Assembly (NCBI RefSeq): GCF_041583835.1
Contig: NZ_JBFHFC010000008.1
Span: 1 to 64,000, forward strand
DNA length: 64,000 nt
Source: Thiomicrorhabdus sp041583835
GTDB taxonomy: Bacteria; Pseudomonadota; Gammaproteobacteria; Thiomicrospirales; Thiomicrospiraceae
Direction: 5' to 3'
A program made the translations under genes and the position numbers. This document shows, in pieces, positions 44,716 to 53,793 of this stretch. The notes under the pieces were generated by a model, which was given only the letters and a program-made list of their open reading frames with translations, was not told where the DNA came from and did no database searches. The first letter of the stretch is position 1. The number at the start of each line of letters is the position of its first letter.

Positions 44716-45677
44716 AATTGGGCTCCGATCGAAATGAAGTCGTCGGTCGCTTCAACCAGTGCCTGGGTGATTTCAGGTTCATACGCCGAATGTCCGGCAT
44801 GGTTGCAAATCACCAGTTTGGCGTCGGGAAGACCATCCGCCAGTTCCATCGCCTGATTGATCGGGCAAACCATGTCATAGCGGCCTTGAACGATGGTGAT
44901 CGGCAAGTGTTTGATCACGTCCAGATTTTTGATGATCTGGTTATCTTCAATAAACGCCTGGTGTTGGAAATAATGGCATTCGATCCGCGCCATCGCCAAA
45001 GCATGAAACGGGTCGCCGAAGTGGTTGACCAGTTCCGGGTCGGTTTGCAGGGTAGAGGTACGTCCTTCCCATACGGACCAGGCTTCGGCCGCGCGCATAC
45101 GGGCAATTTCGTCTTCGCTGGTTAAGATTTCATGGTAAGCGTGAATCATATTGTCGCGTTTGTGTTCCGGAATCGGCGCAATATAGTCTCGCCAGTATTC
45201 GGGATAAAAACGATCCGCCCCTTTTTGGTAGAACCAATTAACGTCTTCCCGACGACACAGGAAAATGCCTCTTAAAATCAGTCCCAAGGATCTTTCCGGA
45301 TAAGTCTGCGCATACAGCAGGGCAAGAGTCGAACCCCAAGAACCGCCGAACAGCACCCATTTGTCGATTCCCAAGTGGCGGCGAATCTTTTCAATGTCTT
45401 CGATCAGGTGAGCGGTCGTATTGTTAGTCAGGCATGCGTGTGGGCGCGAGCGGCCGCATCCGCGCTGGTCGAACAGGACAATCCGGTATTCGTTCGGATT
45501 GAAGAATTGGCGATGAGTCGGTGAATAACCGCCGCCGGGACCACCGTGAAGAAACAGAATCGGGATGCCATCAGGATTGCCGCATTCTTCAACATGTAAC
45601 GTATGTTGATGATCCACTTGCAAGCTATGTTGTGCGTAAGGTTCGGTGGGCGGGTAAAGAGGGTCGTGATGCATCAT
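44712..45677 (-). CDS. pip: proline iminopeptidase
   Basis: 321 residues, alpha/beta hydrolase of the S33 family. Oxyanion loop FLHGGPGGG (about 46-54), nucleophile elbow GGSWGS (about 114-119), the acid in GRYDMVCP and His in CNHAGHSAYEP. Pip releases N-terminal proline from peptides in the cytosol. First gene of the pip-dtd-hpt unit. Confidence 0.93.
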   Translation of the reverse strand: MMHHDPLYPPTEPYAQHSLQVDHQHTLHVEECGNPDGIPILFLHGGPGGGYSPTHRQFFNPNEYRIVLFDQRGCGRSRPHACLTNNTTAHLIEDIEKIRRHLGIDKWVLFGGSWGSTLALLYAQTYPERSLGLILRGIFLCRREDVNWFYQKGADRFYPEYWRDYIAPIPEHKRDNMIHAYHEILTSEDEIARMRAAEAWSVWEGRTSTLQTDPELVNHFGDPFHALAMARIECHYFQHQAFIEDNQIIKNLDVIKHLPITIVQGRYDMVCPINQAMELADGLPDAKLVICNHAGHSAYEPEITQALVEATDDFISIGAQL

Positions 45678-45748
45678 TGCTGTAAGCCTTCCTTTTCAAT
45701 CCAAAAGTCTGCCTTACAGTTTACCGAACATCCCGAATTTTGGATATA

Positions 45749-45776
45749 AAAAAACCGGCTGAGAAGCCGGTTTTAA
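45749..45776 (-). terminator. Rho-independent terminator of typA
   Basis: AAAACCGGCT-GAGA-AGCCGGTTTT stem-loop 21 bases after the typA stop, with A and T runs on both sides. Confidence 0.88.
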
Positions 45777-45797
45777 ATGCGATCGTCGAATGGCGGA

Positions 45798-47618
45798 TTA
45801 AGCCTTTTGACGACCTGCACGCTTACGATCGTTTTCAGTCAGTAACTTTTTACGGATACGTACGCTTACAGGAGTAACTTCAACCAATTCATCGTCATCG
45901 ATGAATTCCAAAGCCTGTTCAAGCGAGAAACGAATCGGCGGAGTCAACGTCAAAGCTTCATCCGTACCGGCGGCACGCATGTTGGTCAACTGCTTACCTT
46001 TCAACGGGTTAACCGTCAAGTCGTTAGCACGGCTGTGAAGACCGATGATCTGACCTTCATAAACCTCGTCACCGTGACCGATATATAGGCGACCGCGATC
46101 CTGTAGAGTGAATAGGGCGAAAGCCAAAGCTTTACCTTGACCCAAAGAGATCAATACACCGTTAGTACGCTCACCCAAAGAACCTGAGAACTTAGGACCG
46201 TAGTGAGAGAAGCTCGAGAAGATCAAACCGTTACCCTGGGTAGCCGTCATGAACTCGGTACGGAAGCCGATCAAACCACGTGAAGGAATCACGAAATCGA
46301 TACGAACGCGTCCGTGTCCGTCCGGAACCATGTCAACCATCTCCGCTTTACGCATCCCTAGTTTTTCCATGATCGTACCTTGAGATTCTTCAGGTACGTC
46401 AACGGTTAGGTTTTCGTAAGGTTCTTGAATTTCGCCGTCAACTTCTTTGAAGATAACTTCAGGACGTGAAATCCCCATTTCAAAACCTTCACGACGCATG
46501 GTTTCGATCAATACCGACAAGTGAAGTTCACCACGGCCCGAAACACGGAATTTGTTTGCATCTTCGGTTTCTTCAACACGTAGAGCAACGTTGGTTAGCA
46601 ATTCTTTTTCCAAACGCTCGCGAATCTGGCGAGAAGTTAACAATTTACCTTCTTTACCAACAAACGGAGAGTCGTTAACCTGGAACGTCATGCTGACAGT
46701 CGGTTCGTCAACCGTTAGCGGAGTCAAAGCTTCAGGGTGGTTGGGGTCACACAAAGTATCTGAGATGTTCAGTGGGTCCAGACCCGTGAAAGCAACGATG
46801 TCACCGGCATGGGCTTCATCGATGTTGATACGATCCAGACCGTGGTAACCGAATAGTTCGCCCACTTTACCGTTACGCTTGTTGCCTTTTGCATCGATGA
46901 TCGCCACAGACATACCAACCTGTACCGAACCACGTTTGATACGACCGGTTCCGATAACACCTTTATAAGTGTCGTAGTCCAAAGAGATACACTGCAACTG
47001 GAAAGGTCCGCCAAGATCAACGTCAGGAGGAGAAACTTTTTCGATGATGGTTTCGAAAACAGGTGTCATGTCACCTTCGCGAACGTCTTCGTCGTAACCG
47101 GCAAAACCGTTAAGACCGGAAGCGTAAAGTACGTCAAAGTCCATCTGCTCGTCAGTTGCACCCAAACGGTCGAACAAATCGAAAGTCTGGTCAAGTACCC
47201 AGTCAGGGCGCGCGCCAGGACGGTCGATTTTGTTGATAACGACGATCGGCTTCAAACCTTGCTGTAACGCTTTTTCGGTTACGAAACGAGTTTGCGGCAT
47301 CGGACCTTCAACGGCATCAACCAATAGCAATACAGAGTCAACCATAGACAGGATACGTTCAACCTCACCACCAAAGTCGGCGTGGCCCGGAGTGTCTACG
47401 ATGTTGATACGGTAATCGTTCCATTTGATTGCTGTGTTTTTGGAAAGGATGGTAATCCCACGTTCTTTTTCAAGATCGTTGGAGTCCATGACACGTTCGC
47501 CCGTGTCTTTACGCTCATCCAGAGTTCCGGATTGTCTTAACAGCTGATCAACCAGAGTGGTTTTACCATGGTCAACGTGAGCAATGATTGCAATGTTGCG
47601 AATATGTTGTGTGGTCAT
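45798..47618 (-). CDS. typA: ribosome-binding GTPase TypA/BipA
   Basis: 606 residues. Translational GTPase G motifs: AHVDHGKTTL (about 14-23), ERGITI, DTPGHADFGGEV, NKIDRPGAR; then EF-G-like domains and the BipA-specific C-terminal domain with GQGKALAFALFTLQDRG. It acts in ribosome assembly and stress or cold adaptation. Monocistronic between its promoter gap and its own terminator. Confidence 0.97.
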   Translation of the reverse strand: MTTQHIRNIAIIAHVDHGKTTLVDQLLRQSGTLDERKDTGERVMDSNDLEKERGITILSKNTAIKWNDYRINIVDTPGHADFGGEVERILSMVDSVLLLVDAVEGPMPQTRFVTEKALQQGLKPIVVINKIDRPGARPDWVLDQTFDLFDRLGATDEQMDFDVLYASGLNGFAGYDEDVREGDMTPVFETIIEKVSPPDVDLGGPFQLQCISLDYDTYKGVIGTGRIKRGSVQVGMSVAIIDAKGNKRNGKVGELFGYHGLDRINIDEAHAGDIVAFTGLDPLNISDTLCDPNHPEALTPLTVDEPTVSMTFQVNDSPFVGKEGKLLTSRQIRERLEKELLTNVALRVEETEDANKFRVSGRGELHLSVLIETMRREGFEMGISRPEVIFKEVDGEIQEPYENLTVDVPEESQGTIMEKLGMRKAEMVDMVPDGHGRVRIDFVIPSRGLIGFRTEFMTATQGNGLIFSSFSHYGPKFSGSLGERTNGVLISLGQGKALAFALFTLQDRGRLYIGHGDEVYEGQIIGLHSRANDLTVNPLKGKQLTNMRAAGTDEALTLTPPIRFSLEQALEFIDDDELVEVTPVSVRIRKKLLTENDRKRAGRQKA

Positions 47619-47838
47619 GAAGCTGGCGCTCTCTATACTAGCTTAGGCGTGATTGCTATTGAATTGTCTGACAGGGCATGTAAAACAATGCAAAACAATA
47701 GGTTAGCCCTAAGAATTTGAAAAAAAGGTATTATAATGAAATTTAAGGGAATTTATAGCTTAATAAAGGAATTTATTACGATTAACGCGGCTTTATTGTT
47801 CTGGAAGCGGATTTGATCAGTCGGATTTAATCATGAAC

Positions 47839-47885
47839 GGGGCGGATTGATGGTAAAGAGAGCCATATTCCGCCCCGATTCGTTT
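47839..47885 (-). terminator. GC-rich hairpin after the DUF6691 gene
   Basis: GGGGCGGA (47839-47846) pairs with TCCGCCCC (47869-47876). It follows the DUF6691 stop, but the minus strand lacks a T-run after it, so termination would be imperfect. The rest of the 47619-47838 gap contains only the typA promoter region. Confidence 0.4.
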
Positions 47886-48389
47886 TTATTTGAATGTGTC
47901 GCTAATGCTCTTGTTATGCGCGATGAAGGTCTGTAAAACGCCGAATGCCATGGTGCCCAGAAGCAGACCGGCCAGAACGAATAAAGCGCCGACTTTCCCT
48001 TCCCCGATCATCGCCGGAACCGTTCCCGGACACGATGCCGTCATCGCCCAACCGATACCGAATAGAAACGCCCCGGTGATCAAACCGGACTGGTAAGGTT
48101 TCTTAACGAAATCCACTTCCGCCCCGGTGCTGATGGCGCGAATATGGAATTTCTTTAACAAGAATACGCCGATCATCGAGACAATCACCGCGGTGGCGAT
48201 GACTTCCATCAACTGAAAATCGATCATCAGGAACATCTTGGCGTGGTAGTCATAGGTGGTCGCCCCGGCATGACTCATCAGAAAACCGAACATGACGCCC
48301 ATCAGCAACGCCAGGAAGTTGGAACGGTACACGAAGCTGAAAGAGATCAGAAACAGTTTCGCGCTTTTTAAAAGAGGGAACTTATGCAT
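47886..48389 (-). CDS. YeeE/YedE-type transporter half, DUF6691
   Basis: 167 residues, four to five membrane helices. The conserved segment GWAMTASCPGTVPAM (about 122-136) carries the functional Cys of the YeeE/YedE (TsuA-like) family. In many proteobacteria the family is split in two adjacent genes, as here; together they are thought to import thiosulfate or other sulfur species. It is 92 bp after its partner. AAGAAGG precedes the ATG. Confidence 0.85.
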   Translation of the reverse strand: MHKFPLLKSAKLFLISFSFVYRSNFLALLMGVMFGFLMSHAGATTYDYHAKMFLMIDFQLMEVIATAVIVSMIGVFLLKKFHIRAISTGAEVDFVKKPYQSGLITGAFLFGIGWAMTASCPGTVPAMIGEGKVGALFVLAGLLLGTMAFGVLQTFIAHNKSISDTFK

Positions 48390-48481
48390 TTTTAAGCCTT
48401 CTTAAGCATCGTCGGCCTTTTGAGCGCGATGCTTGGTTACATTGTTTTGGTTAGGTTGTTAATAAGCGTTTGAATGCGCGC

Positions 48482-48970
48482 TTAAAAATTGAACAGCAGC
48501 TGGGTCGTCAGCATGGCGCTCAAGAAAAATACAAATCCGGCCAATAGGCTTGGCGGATTCATCATGGCTCCGCCGACCAAGGCGTGTCCTGTGGTACAGG
48601 CACCGGCCAAACGGGCTCCGAAGCCCAGCAACATGCCGCCGAATACCAGCCATAGGGCCTTGGCCGCCTCCGATTGCGGCAGAATGGTTTCATACATGCC
48701 CATATCGAACGTCAGGTGCCAAGGTTCCGGCGAACTCATTGCGCTCAAAAAACCGCCCAACGGGATACCGATCAGGAACCACAATTTCGTGTTGTTCGGG
48801 TTGCTGTATTCGCCTTGGCGGTAGTAGGTCAGTTTTTTGCTCAGCAGGCCGCAGACATTCCCGTAACCGGTAGAACATCCTGCAGGTTTGCCCATCAGCC
48901 AGAAATGCAGAATCACAAACCCACCAATGGCCAAGCCTCCGAGCCATCCTGCCCAGACAACGATTTCCAT
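48482..48970 (-). CDS. YeeE/YedE-type transporter half
   Basis: 162 residues with membrane helices and the two Cys motifs GCSTGYGNVCG (about 31-41) and GACTTGHALVGG (about 122-133) of the YeeE/YedE family. It pairs with the DUF6691 gene just downstream. Sulfur-compound uptake is inferred from the family. AAGGAAA precedes the ATG and a palindrome lies 34 bases upstream of it. Confidence 0.87.
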   Translation of the reverse strand: MEIVVWAGWLGGLAIGGFVILHFWLMGKPAGCSTGYGNVCGLLSKKLTYYRQGEYSNPNNTKLWFLIGIPLGGFLSAMSSPEPWHLTFDMGMYETILPQSEAAKALWLVFGGMLLGFGARLAGACTTGHALVGGAMMNPPSLLAGFVFFLSAMLTTQLLFNF

Positions 48971-49001
48971 AAGTGTTTCCTTATAAATATTTTTTATAAC
49001 G

Positions 49002-49016
49002 TGACAATATTGTGTC
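49002..49016. promoter_or_regulatory. palindrome upstream of the YeeE pair
   Basis: ACAATATTGT (49004-49013) is a perfect palindrome flanked by GTG and GTC, in the likely promoter of the YeeE gene. It has the size of a repressor operator; the regulator is unknown. Confidence 0.35.
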
Positions 49017-49130
49017 TATTTAGGGGGAGAGAATCAAAGCAGGGTTTTTTAGTCTTGGATAAATTTTTCTTATGGTCAATAAGAAATCTAAATGGACCGG
49101 TGGAAGTCCATGATTTTAATGGGAAAATTC

Positions 49131-50279
49131 TTATTCGGTGGGGGCTAGCATCACATGCTGGCTGAGAACGTTCAAATCACGCCAAGCGCGCCCGAACGCA
49201 GAACCGGTAAATACCGCCAGCATGCCCGCACGGGCTTTCAAAAGGTTGGTCGCTTCGACACAGTCCTGCACGATATCAATGCCGGCTTGCTGAACCTCTT
49301 TGCGCAGGGCTTCTTCCGGCGTTTCGCCGTTTTCAAGCTGAGTCCAAACCTGTTCCGCCAAACGGTATAACTCGTCACTGCAAGTTGAGATCAGTTGGTT
49401 TGCTTTATCGCATCGTTGTTTGATGCCTTCGTTTTCGGCAAGTGGAGCTGTGGAACCGAACGATTGTTTGTGTTGCGCATATTCGTTGAACTCGTCTAGA
49501 GCATGTTGGGCAATACCGACGGCAACGCTGGCAAACGTCAAACTGGCAAGCACTTCCAACGGACAACGGAAAATCGGGTCGTCCAATACAGGTTCTTTGA
49601 ATAGGGAAAAGGTATAGGCGCGTTTGACCGGAACGGACTCGACGCTGAAATCGTGGCTGCCGGTCGCTTTCATGCCGAATACATTCCAGGTGTCATGAAT
49701 CTCCACCTGTTCGGCAGGCACGGCCACCGCGGTGATTTCGTTGTCGGTGCCCTCAATCAGACAGTTGGCGGTGAACCAGGTTGCATTGTGTGCGCCGCTG
49801 GCATAAGCCCAGCGCCCGGAAACATCATAGCCATCATCTTGGTTTTTAGTCGCAACGCCGGAAGGCATGCCCGACCCGGCAATCACCGCACGTTCCGGTG
49901 AAAAGATTTCACTGGCGGCGCTTTCTTCCAAAAAGCCGGAAAACAATCCGCCGCCCGCGCCGATCATCGCCAACCAACCGGTCGCACCGTCCGCAGAGGC
50001 AATCAGTTCGAAAGCATGTAACGCCGTCGGTAAATCGGTCGGTTCGCCATTGTACTTTTCAGGAATGAACAGGCGGAACAAGCGTTGCTCGAACAACGCA
50101 TCCAAAACCTCGTCCTGTAATCGCCCAAGTTGTTCGGAAGCTTCCGCAGCCTGTTTGATGATCGGCAGAATTGCTTTGACGTTATTCAGTAAGTCTTGTG
50201 GTGTCGGGTGTTTGCGCATGGCTCGTAGAAGGGGTTCGCAGGTATAGGTCGTGATATTAACTAAAACCATCTCGCCCAA
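49131..50279 (-). CDS. acyl-CoA dehydrogenase-like flavoprotein, monooxygenase type
   Basis: 382 residues. The three-part acyl-CoA dehydrogenase fold is evident: helical N-domain with RLFRLFIPEKYNG, beta domain with SGRWAYASGAHNATWF and VFGMKATGSHDFSV, and helical C-domain. It lacks the catalytic Glu pattern of true dehydrogenases and resembles the HsaA/DszC-type FMN/FAD-dependent monooxygenases that act with a flavin reductase. No reductase is adjacent, so the substrate is unknown. Start 50279 is uncertain; ATG 50219 is an alternative. Confidence 0.8.
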   Translation of the reverse strand: MGEMVLVNITTYTCEPLLRAMRKHPTPQDLLNNVKAILPIIKQAAEASEQLGRLQDEVLDALFEQRLFRLFIPEKYNGEPTDLPTALHAFELIASADGATGWLAMIGAGGGLFSGFLEESAASEIFSPERAVIAGSGMPSGVATKNQDDGYDVSGRWAYASGAHNATWFTANCLIEGTDNEITAVAVPAEQVEIHDTWNVFGMKATGSHDFSVESVPVKRAYTFSLFKEPVLDDPIFRCPLEVLASLTFASVAVGIAQHALDEFNEYAQHKQSFGSTAPLAENEGIKQRCDKANQLISTCSDELYRLAEQVWTQLENGETPEEALRKEVQQAGIDIVQDCVEATNLLKARAGMLAVFTGSAFGRAWRDLNVLSQHVMLAPTE

Positions 50280-50306
50280 TGTGTATTGGACGGGTGGTTA
50301 ACGGCA

Positions 50307-50603
50307 TTATTTGTGATAGGTTTCGTTGCGGTTGCGCCATAGCTTGGACACCGCTTTGTCACTGCCTAAATACCCTACGATCAAACAAACCAGACCGGTA
50401 CCGACGAAGATAATCACCGGAAGCAAACCTGCAATCTGATTGGCAAGAAGCGAAAAATAGGTTCCGACAAATCCGAGCGAAATAAACATAAAGCCCATAA
50501 TCTTGAGCACTTTGCGGTGCGTTGGGCTGTATTCAAAGTCCCCTTCGGAATTTTCCAAAGGAGTCAAAATAGGGGAGGCGAGTTTTAGTAATAAATTTTT
50601 CAT
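50307..50603 (-). CDS. small two-helix membrane protein, unknown
   Basis: 98 residues, not recognised. A hydrophilic N-terminus with TPLENSEGDFEYS is followed by two membrane helices (about 35-52 and 58-78) and a basic tail. A diverged copy of its first 26 codons lies at 53578-53650 in front of rsgA. It is divergent from yaeQ. Confidence 0.7.
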   Translation of the reverse strand: MKNLLLKLASPILTPLENSEGDFEYSPTHRKVLKIMGFMFISLGFVGTYFSLLANQIAGLLPVIIFVGTGLVCLIVGYLGSDKAVSKLWRNRNETYHK

Positions 50604-50766
50604 GGTTATGAGTTTACCCAGTCGTCGCTTGTATGTCGATTAGGAATAATAATTTTTTACTCCGTCTCACTATTTATTGTTGCTGTCGTTAGTCAGACTC
50701 ACGTGTTTTATGGCATGATGTGCGCCTGCTCAATTTATCGAGTGACTTAACCTTAAAGGGCTTGTT

Positions 50767-51312
50767 GTGGCATTAAAACCAACCGTATATAAATTCAAAA
50801 TGTCGGTTTCCGATTTAGACCGTTCTTATTTCGATTCACTTAGTTTAACCGTTGCAAAACACCCGTCCGAGAATGAAGAACGGATGATGGTGCGTTTGTT
50901 GGCTTATTGCCTTAACGCGCAAGAATTCCTGAGTTTCGGTGCCGGGTTAAGCGAGTCGGACGACCCTGCAATCAGCGTCAGAACACTCGACGACCAAATT
51001 GCCTTGTGGATTGACGTGGGCGAACCCGAGCCGGAGCGAATCAAGAAAGCCACCCGCAGAGCTCAACAGGTCAAAGTCTATAGTTTTAATACCAAGTCCG
51101 ATGTCTGGTGGGCGCAGGGCGAATCGCAATTCAGCCGTCTGGATGTCGATGTGTATCGCTTTAATTGGAATGACATCCAAACGTTTGCCGATATGCTCGA
51201 ACGCACAATGGATTTCACCGTCACCATCAGCGGAAACTCCGCATTTCTTGCCACTGCCAAAGGCGAATGCGAAGTCAGTTGGGAAACGTTGCTTGAACAA
51301 GCAAAAGCGTAA
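50767..51312 (+). CDS. YaeQ family protein
   Basis: 181 residues, GTG start with AAAGGG upstream. Matches the YaeQ family: LKPTVYKFKMSVSDLDR at the N-terminus, HPSENEERMMVRLLAYCL, and the C-terminal SGNSAFLATAKGE segment. The fold is PD-(D/E)XK-like; the E. coli protein suppresses loss of RfaH, but the biochemical role is unclear. A diverged duplicate of its last 27 codons lies at 53663-53746. Confidence 0.9.
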   Translation: MALKPTVYKFKMSVSDLDRSYFDSLSLTVAKHPSENEERMMVRLLAYCLNAQEFLSFGAGLSESDDPAISVRTLDDQIALWIDVGEPEPERIKKATRRAQQVKVYSFNTKSDVWWAQGESQFSRLDVDVYRFNWNDIQTFADMLERTMDFTVTISGNSAFLATAKGECEVSWETLLEQAKA

Positions 51313-51401
51313 TAAAGAGTAATAAATAGTAATTAGAAGCGGTTTAAAAATATTGGCAACGATTGCGGATACTCAGCAGGCCTGCCGAGTTTTGGCGGCA
51401 T

Positions 51402-52331
51402 TTAAGCTTCAAGTTTTCGTAATGCCGCTTTGCGATGTTGATTGCGGCCGTGGATGACCAAACCGATACCGCCGAGCATCAAAAGGGCCGCCAGGATGAA
51501 GCGCAGGGTAATCGGTTCCGCCAAAAGCCAGTTTGCACCTAATGCGGCGAGCAGCGGCACCAGCAACTGGGAGGCGGAAGCCATGCTCGGGGAAAGATTG
51601 GTCAGAGCCTTGTACCATAAAATATAGGTCAGTCCGGAAGTCACCGCGCCGGAAAAAAGGGCCAATCCAATCCCTTCGGCGGTGAATAGGACGTTCGGCA
51701 GAAAAAACAAGCTGACGACTGTGGCCAGAGCCACCATTGGCAGAGTGCGATAAAAATTAAATGCCGTGTCGTGCAAAGGATCAAGCGATTTGCGGCCGTT
51801 CAAACTATACATTGCCCAAGTGTAAGCCGAGATACCCACCATGACCAGTCCCCACCAGGAAGGCGTGCTGAGTTTCGGGTACATTAAATAGACCAAGCCC
51901 AATAACGCCAAAGCCACGCCTATCCATTCCGCCAGATGTAATTTGTCTCCCTTACGTACCGCATAGCCGATCATGGTCAACTGCACCACAACTGCCAAAA
52001 TCAAGGCACCGTTTGCGGTGCTGATGGCAACATAGCCGTAAGAAAAGGTGATTGCATAGATAAACAGAAACACCGCTGCCCGCCAACTGCCTCGACTCAC
52101 AGAAGCCGTTTGGTTACCCGGCGAGCGTGTTTTCTGTTGTCGGCGCATCCACAGCATCACCAAAAACAAAATCGCGGCCGCCGAGCCAAGCCTTAAATTG
52201 GTGAAACTGATGGGGTCGATCAGATGATCGTCAAGCGCCCAGCGGCAAACAATCGCATTGGTGGCGAAAGCGACCATCGACAAAAACGTAAACAAGGCGG
52301 TTTGGATAAGCGTGGAACGGGCAAGCGGCAT
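51402..52331 (-). CDS. DMT-superfamily (EamA) transporter
   Basis: 309 residues with ten membrane helices in two EamA repeats, the drug/metabolite exporter layout. N-terminus MPLARSTLIQTALFTFLSMVAFATNAIVCRWA matches the family. Substrate unknown; relatives export amino acids or metabolites. It lies downstream of rsgA, tail to tail with yaeQ. Confidence 0.85.
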   Translation of the reverse strand: MPLARSTLIQTALFTFLSMVAFATNAIVCRWALDDHLIDPISFTNLRLGSAAAILFLVMLWMRRQQKTRSPGNQTASVSRGSWRAAVFLFIYAITFSYGYVAISTANGALILAVVVQLTMIGYAVRKGDKLHLAEWIGVALALLGLVYLMYPKLSTPSWWGLVMVGISAYTWAMYSLNGRKSLDPLHDTAFNFYRTLPMVALATVVSLFFLPNVLFTAEGIGLALFSGAVTSGLTYILWYKALTNLSPSMASASQLLVPLLAALGANWLLAEPITLRFILAALLMLGGIGLVIHGRNQHRKAALRKLEA

Positions 52332-52347
52332 TATTTTTTCCCAGTAA

Positions 52348-52364
52348 ACGACCGGAACGGTCGT
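52348..52364. repeat. perfect hairpin between rsgA and the DMT gene
   Basis: ACGACCG-GAA-CGGTCGT, a 7-base perfect stem. No T-run on the minus strand, so a terminator role is doubtful. Confidence 0.5.
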
Positions 52365-52447
52365 GTGCGCTATTTTAAGGTTTGTGCGAAAAGAAGCTAG
52401 TGGAATTTGAGCCTGATTATTGGGTTTGGTGTTTATTGCCGAGTGCG

Positions 52448-53512
52448 TTATCTGCGCTTATTCTTCATGGTTGTTTTAACCAGCTTCCCGAAATCTTTAT
52501 CTTTCTTTCTTTTGTCTAAATAGGACATCTGATTAAAATCGGATTCTCTCTTCATTTTCAGATAGTTTTGATAGCGCTCTTCGGACAAATCACCACTCTC
52601 GATCGCCGCTAAAATCGCGCAGCCTTTTTCATTGGTATGGGAGCAGTTGGCAAATTTGCAGCTTTGAGCAAGCTCCAGTATTTCTGAAAAGGTTTCATCC
52701 AGCCCTTCATCTACAGACAAGCTGCCGAGTTCTCTCATTCCCGGAGTATCAATGATCATCGCCCCGTTTTCCAAGCGAACCAATTGACGACTGGTTGTCG
52801 TGTGTCGGCCTTTACTTTGTATTTTACTCACTGACTGGGTTTCAAATTGTTCGCCACCGATGATGCTGTTAAGTAAAGTCGTTTTACCGACACCGGACGA
52901 CCCCAACAAGCAATAAGAAGATCCGCTCTTTAATAAACCAATGATGGAATCGATGCTCTCTTGGTTTAGATTGCTGAATTCCATCACGGTTGTTTTAGGG
53001 GAAATAGCCAAGATTTTTTCTTTAATTTCGTTAATCTCTTCGTCGGGGAGAAGGTCGCTTTTACTCAGTAGAATAATAGGCTCAATCCCGCTTTCATTGA
53101 CCATGACTAGATAGCGTTCCAACCGTCGGAGATTAAAATTCTCATTTAGGGATTGGATAATGAAAGCGACGTCGATATTGGCGGCGATCAACTGGAAATC
53201 CACCAGCTTTCCGGCGGTCTTTCGTTTCAGAAGTGTCTTTCTCGGAAAAACGCCATAGATGATGGCGTGGGTATCATCATCGAAAAAATCGGCATACACC
53301 CAGTCACCGGTGGTTGGAAGGTCAATGGCCGAGTCGGCACTGTAGAGCAGGTTGCCCGACAGTTCAGCAAATATTTCCTGCCCGCCTTTTGTAACCGTGT
53401 AGCTGTCTTTATGGACAGAAACGACCCGCGCAACATCATGAGCGGCGATTTTTTCATCATCCGCTCGACTCTCAAACCAGTCGTTATAACCTAGGCTTTT
53501 CAGATTACTCAT
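52448..53512 (-). CDS. rsgA: ribosome small-subunit GTPase RsgA (YjeQ)
   Basis: 354 residues from the ATG at 53512 (MSNLKSLGYNDWFES). Circularly permuted GTPase: LLSKSDLL (G4), then GSSGVGKTTLLN (G1) near 205-216, DTPGMREL (G3), and zinc ligands CKFANCSHTNEKGC near 290. RsgA matures the 30S subunit. The frame is open 50 codons further upstream, but that part is a diverged piece of another gene's 5' end. Base composition is AT-richer than the chromosome around it, and it lies in the yaeQ-metH mosaic, so it may be an extra, acquired copy; a standard rsgA elsewhere cannot be excluded. Confidence 0.88.
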   Translation of the reverse strand: MSNLKSLGYNDWFESRADDEKIAAHDVARVVSVHKDSYTVTKGGQEIFAELSGNLLYSADSAIDLPTTGDWVYADFFDDDTHAIIYGVFPRKTLLKRKTAGKLVDFQLIAANIDVAFIIQSLNENFNLRRLERYLVMVNESGIEPIILLSKSDLLPDEEINEIKEKILAISPKTTVMEFSNLNQESIDSIIGLLKSGSSYCLLGSSGVGKTTLLNSIIGGEQFETQSVSKIQSKGRHTTTSRQLVRLENGAMIIDTPGMRELGSLSVDEGLDETFSEILELAQSCKFANCSHTNEKGCAILAAIESGDLSEERYQNYLKMKRESDFNQMSYLDKRKKDKDFGKLVKTTMKNKRR

Positions 53513-53577
53513 ATTTTGATTTATCTCTATTAGTTCAATAGCATCTAACGCGACCAATGTACCGTTAAGGCATTTGC

Positions 53578-53650
53578 TGTATTTAAAATCTCCTACGGGA
53601 TTTTCTAAAGGAGTTAGGGTAGGGAGGTTAGTTTTAGTAGATGATTTTAC
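53578..53650 (-). pseudogene. 5' fragment of the 98-residue membrane protein gene
   Basis: Encodes LTPLENPVGDFKYS, matching LTPLENSEGDFEYS of the 50307-50603 gene; about 70 bases align, with mostly synonymous differences (TACTAAAACT, CCTCCC and CTCCTTT blocks shared). Homology stops at the YS codons and the start codon is gone. It is fused in frame to the region before rsgA. Confidence 0.75.
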
Positions 53651-53662
53651 TCCATTACCCAC

Positions 53663-53746
53663 AGCGGAAATTCTGATTTTATCACTGCCTCTAAAGGCGA
53701 ATGGGAAGTCAGTTGTGAAAATTTACAACGAAAGTACGAGGTTTAA
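53663..53746 (+). pseudogene. 3' fragment of yaeQ
   Basis: 27 codons plus stop, SGNSDFITASKGEWEVSCEN..., aligned with the yaeQ end SGNSAFLATAKGECEVSWET.... The reading frame and stop position are kept but most of the gene is missing. Orientation relative to the adjoining membrane-gene fragment matches the intact pair at 50.3-51.3 kb. Confidence 0.8.
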
Positions 53747-53793
53747 AGAATAAGGTAGTAGCGTGGTGTAGTTTTGTTGCAGGCAGCACTTTG

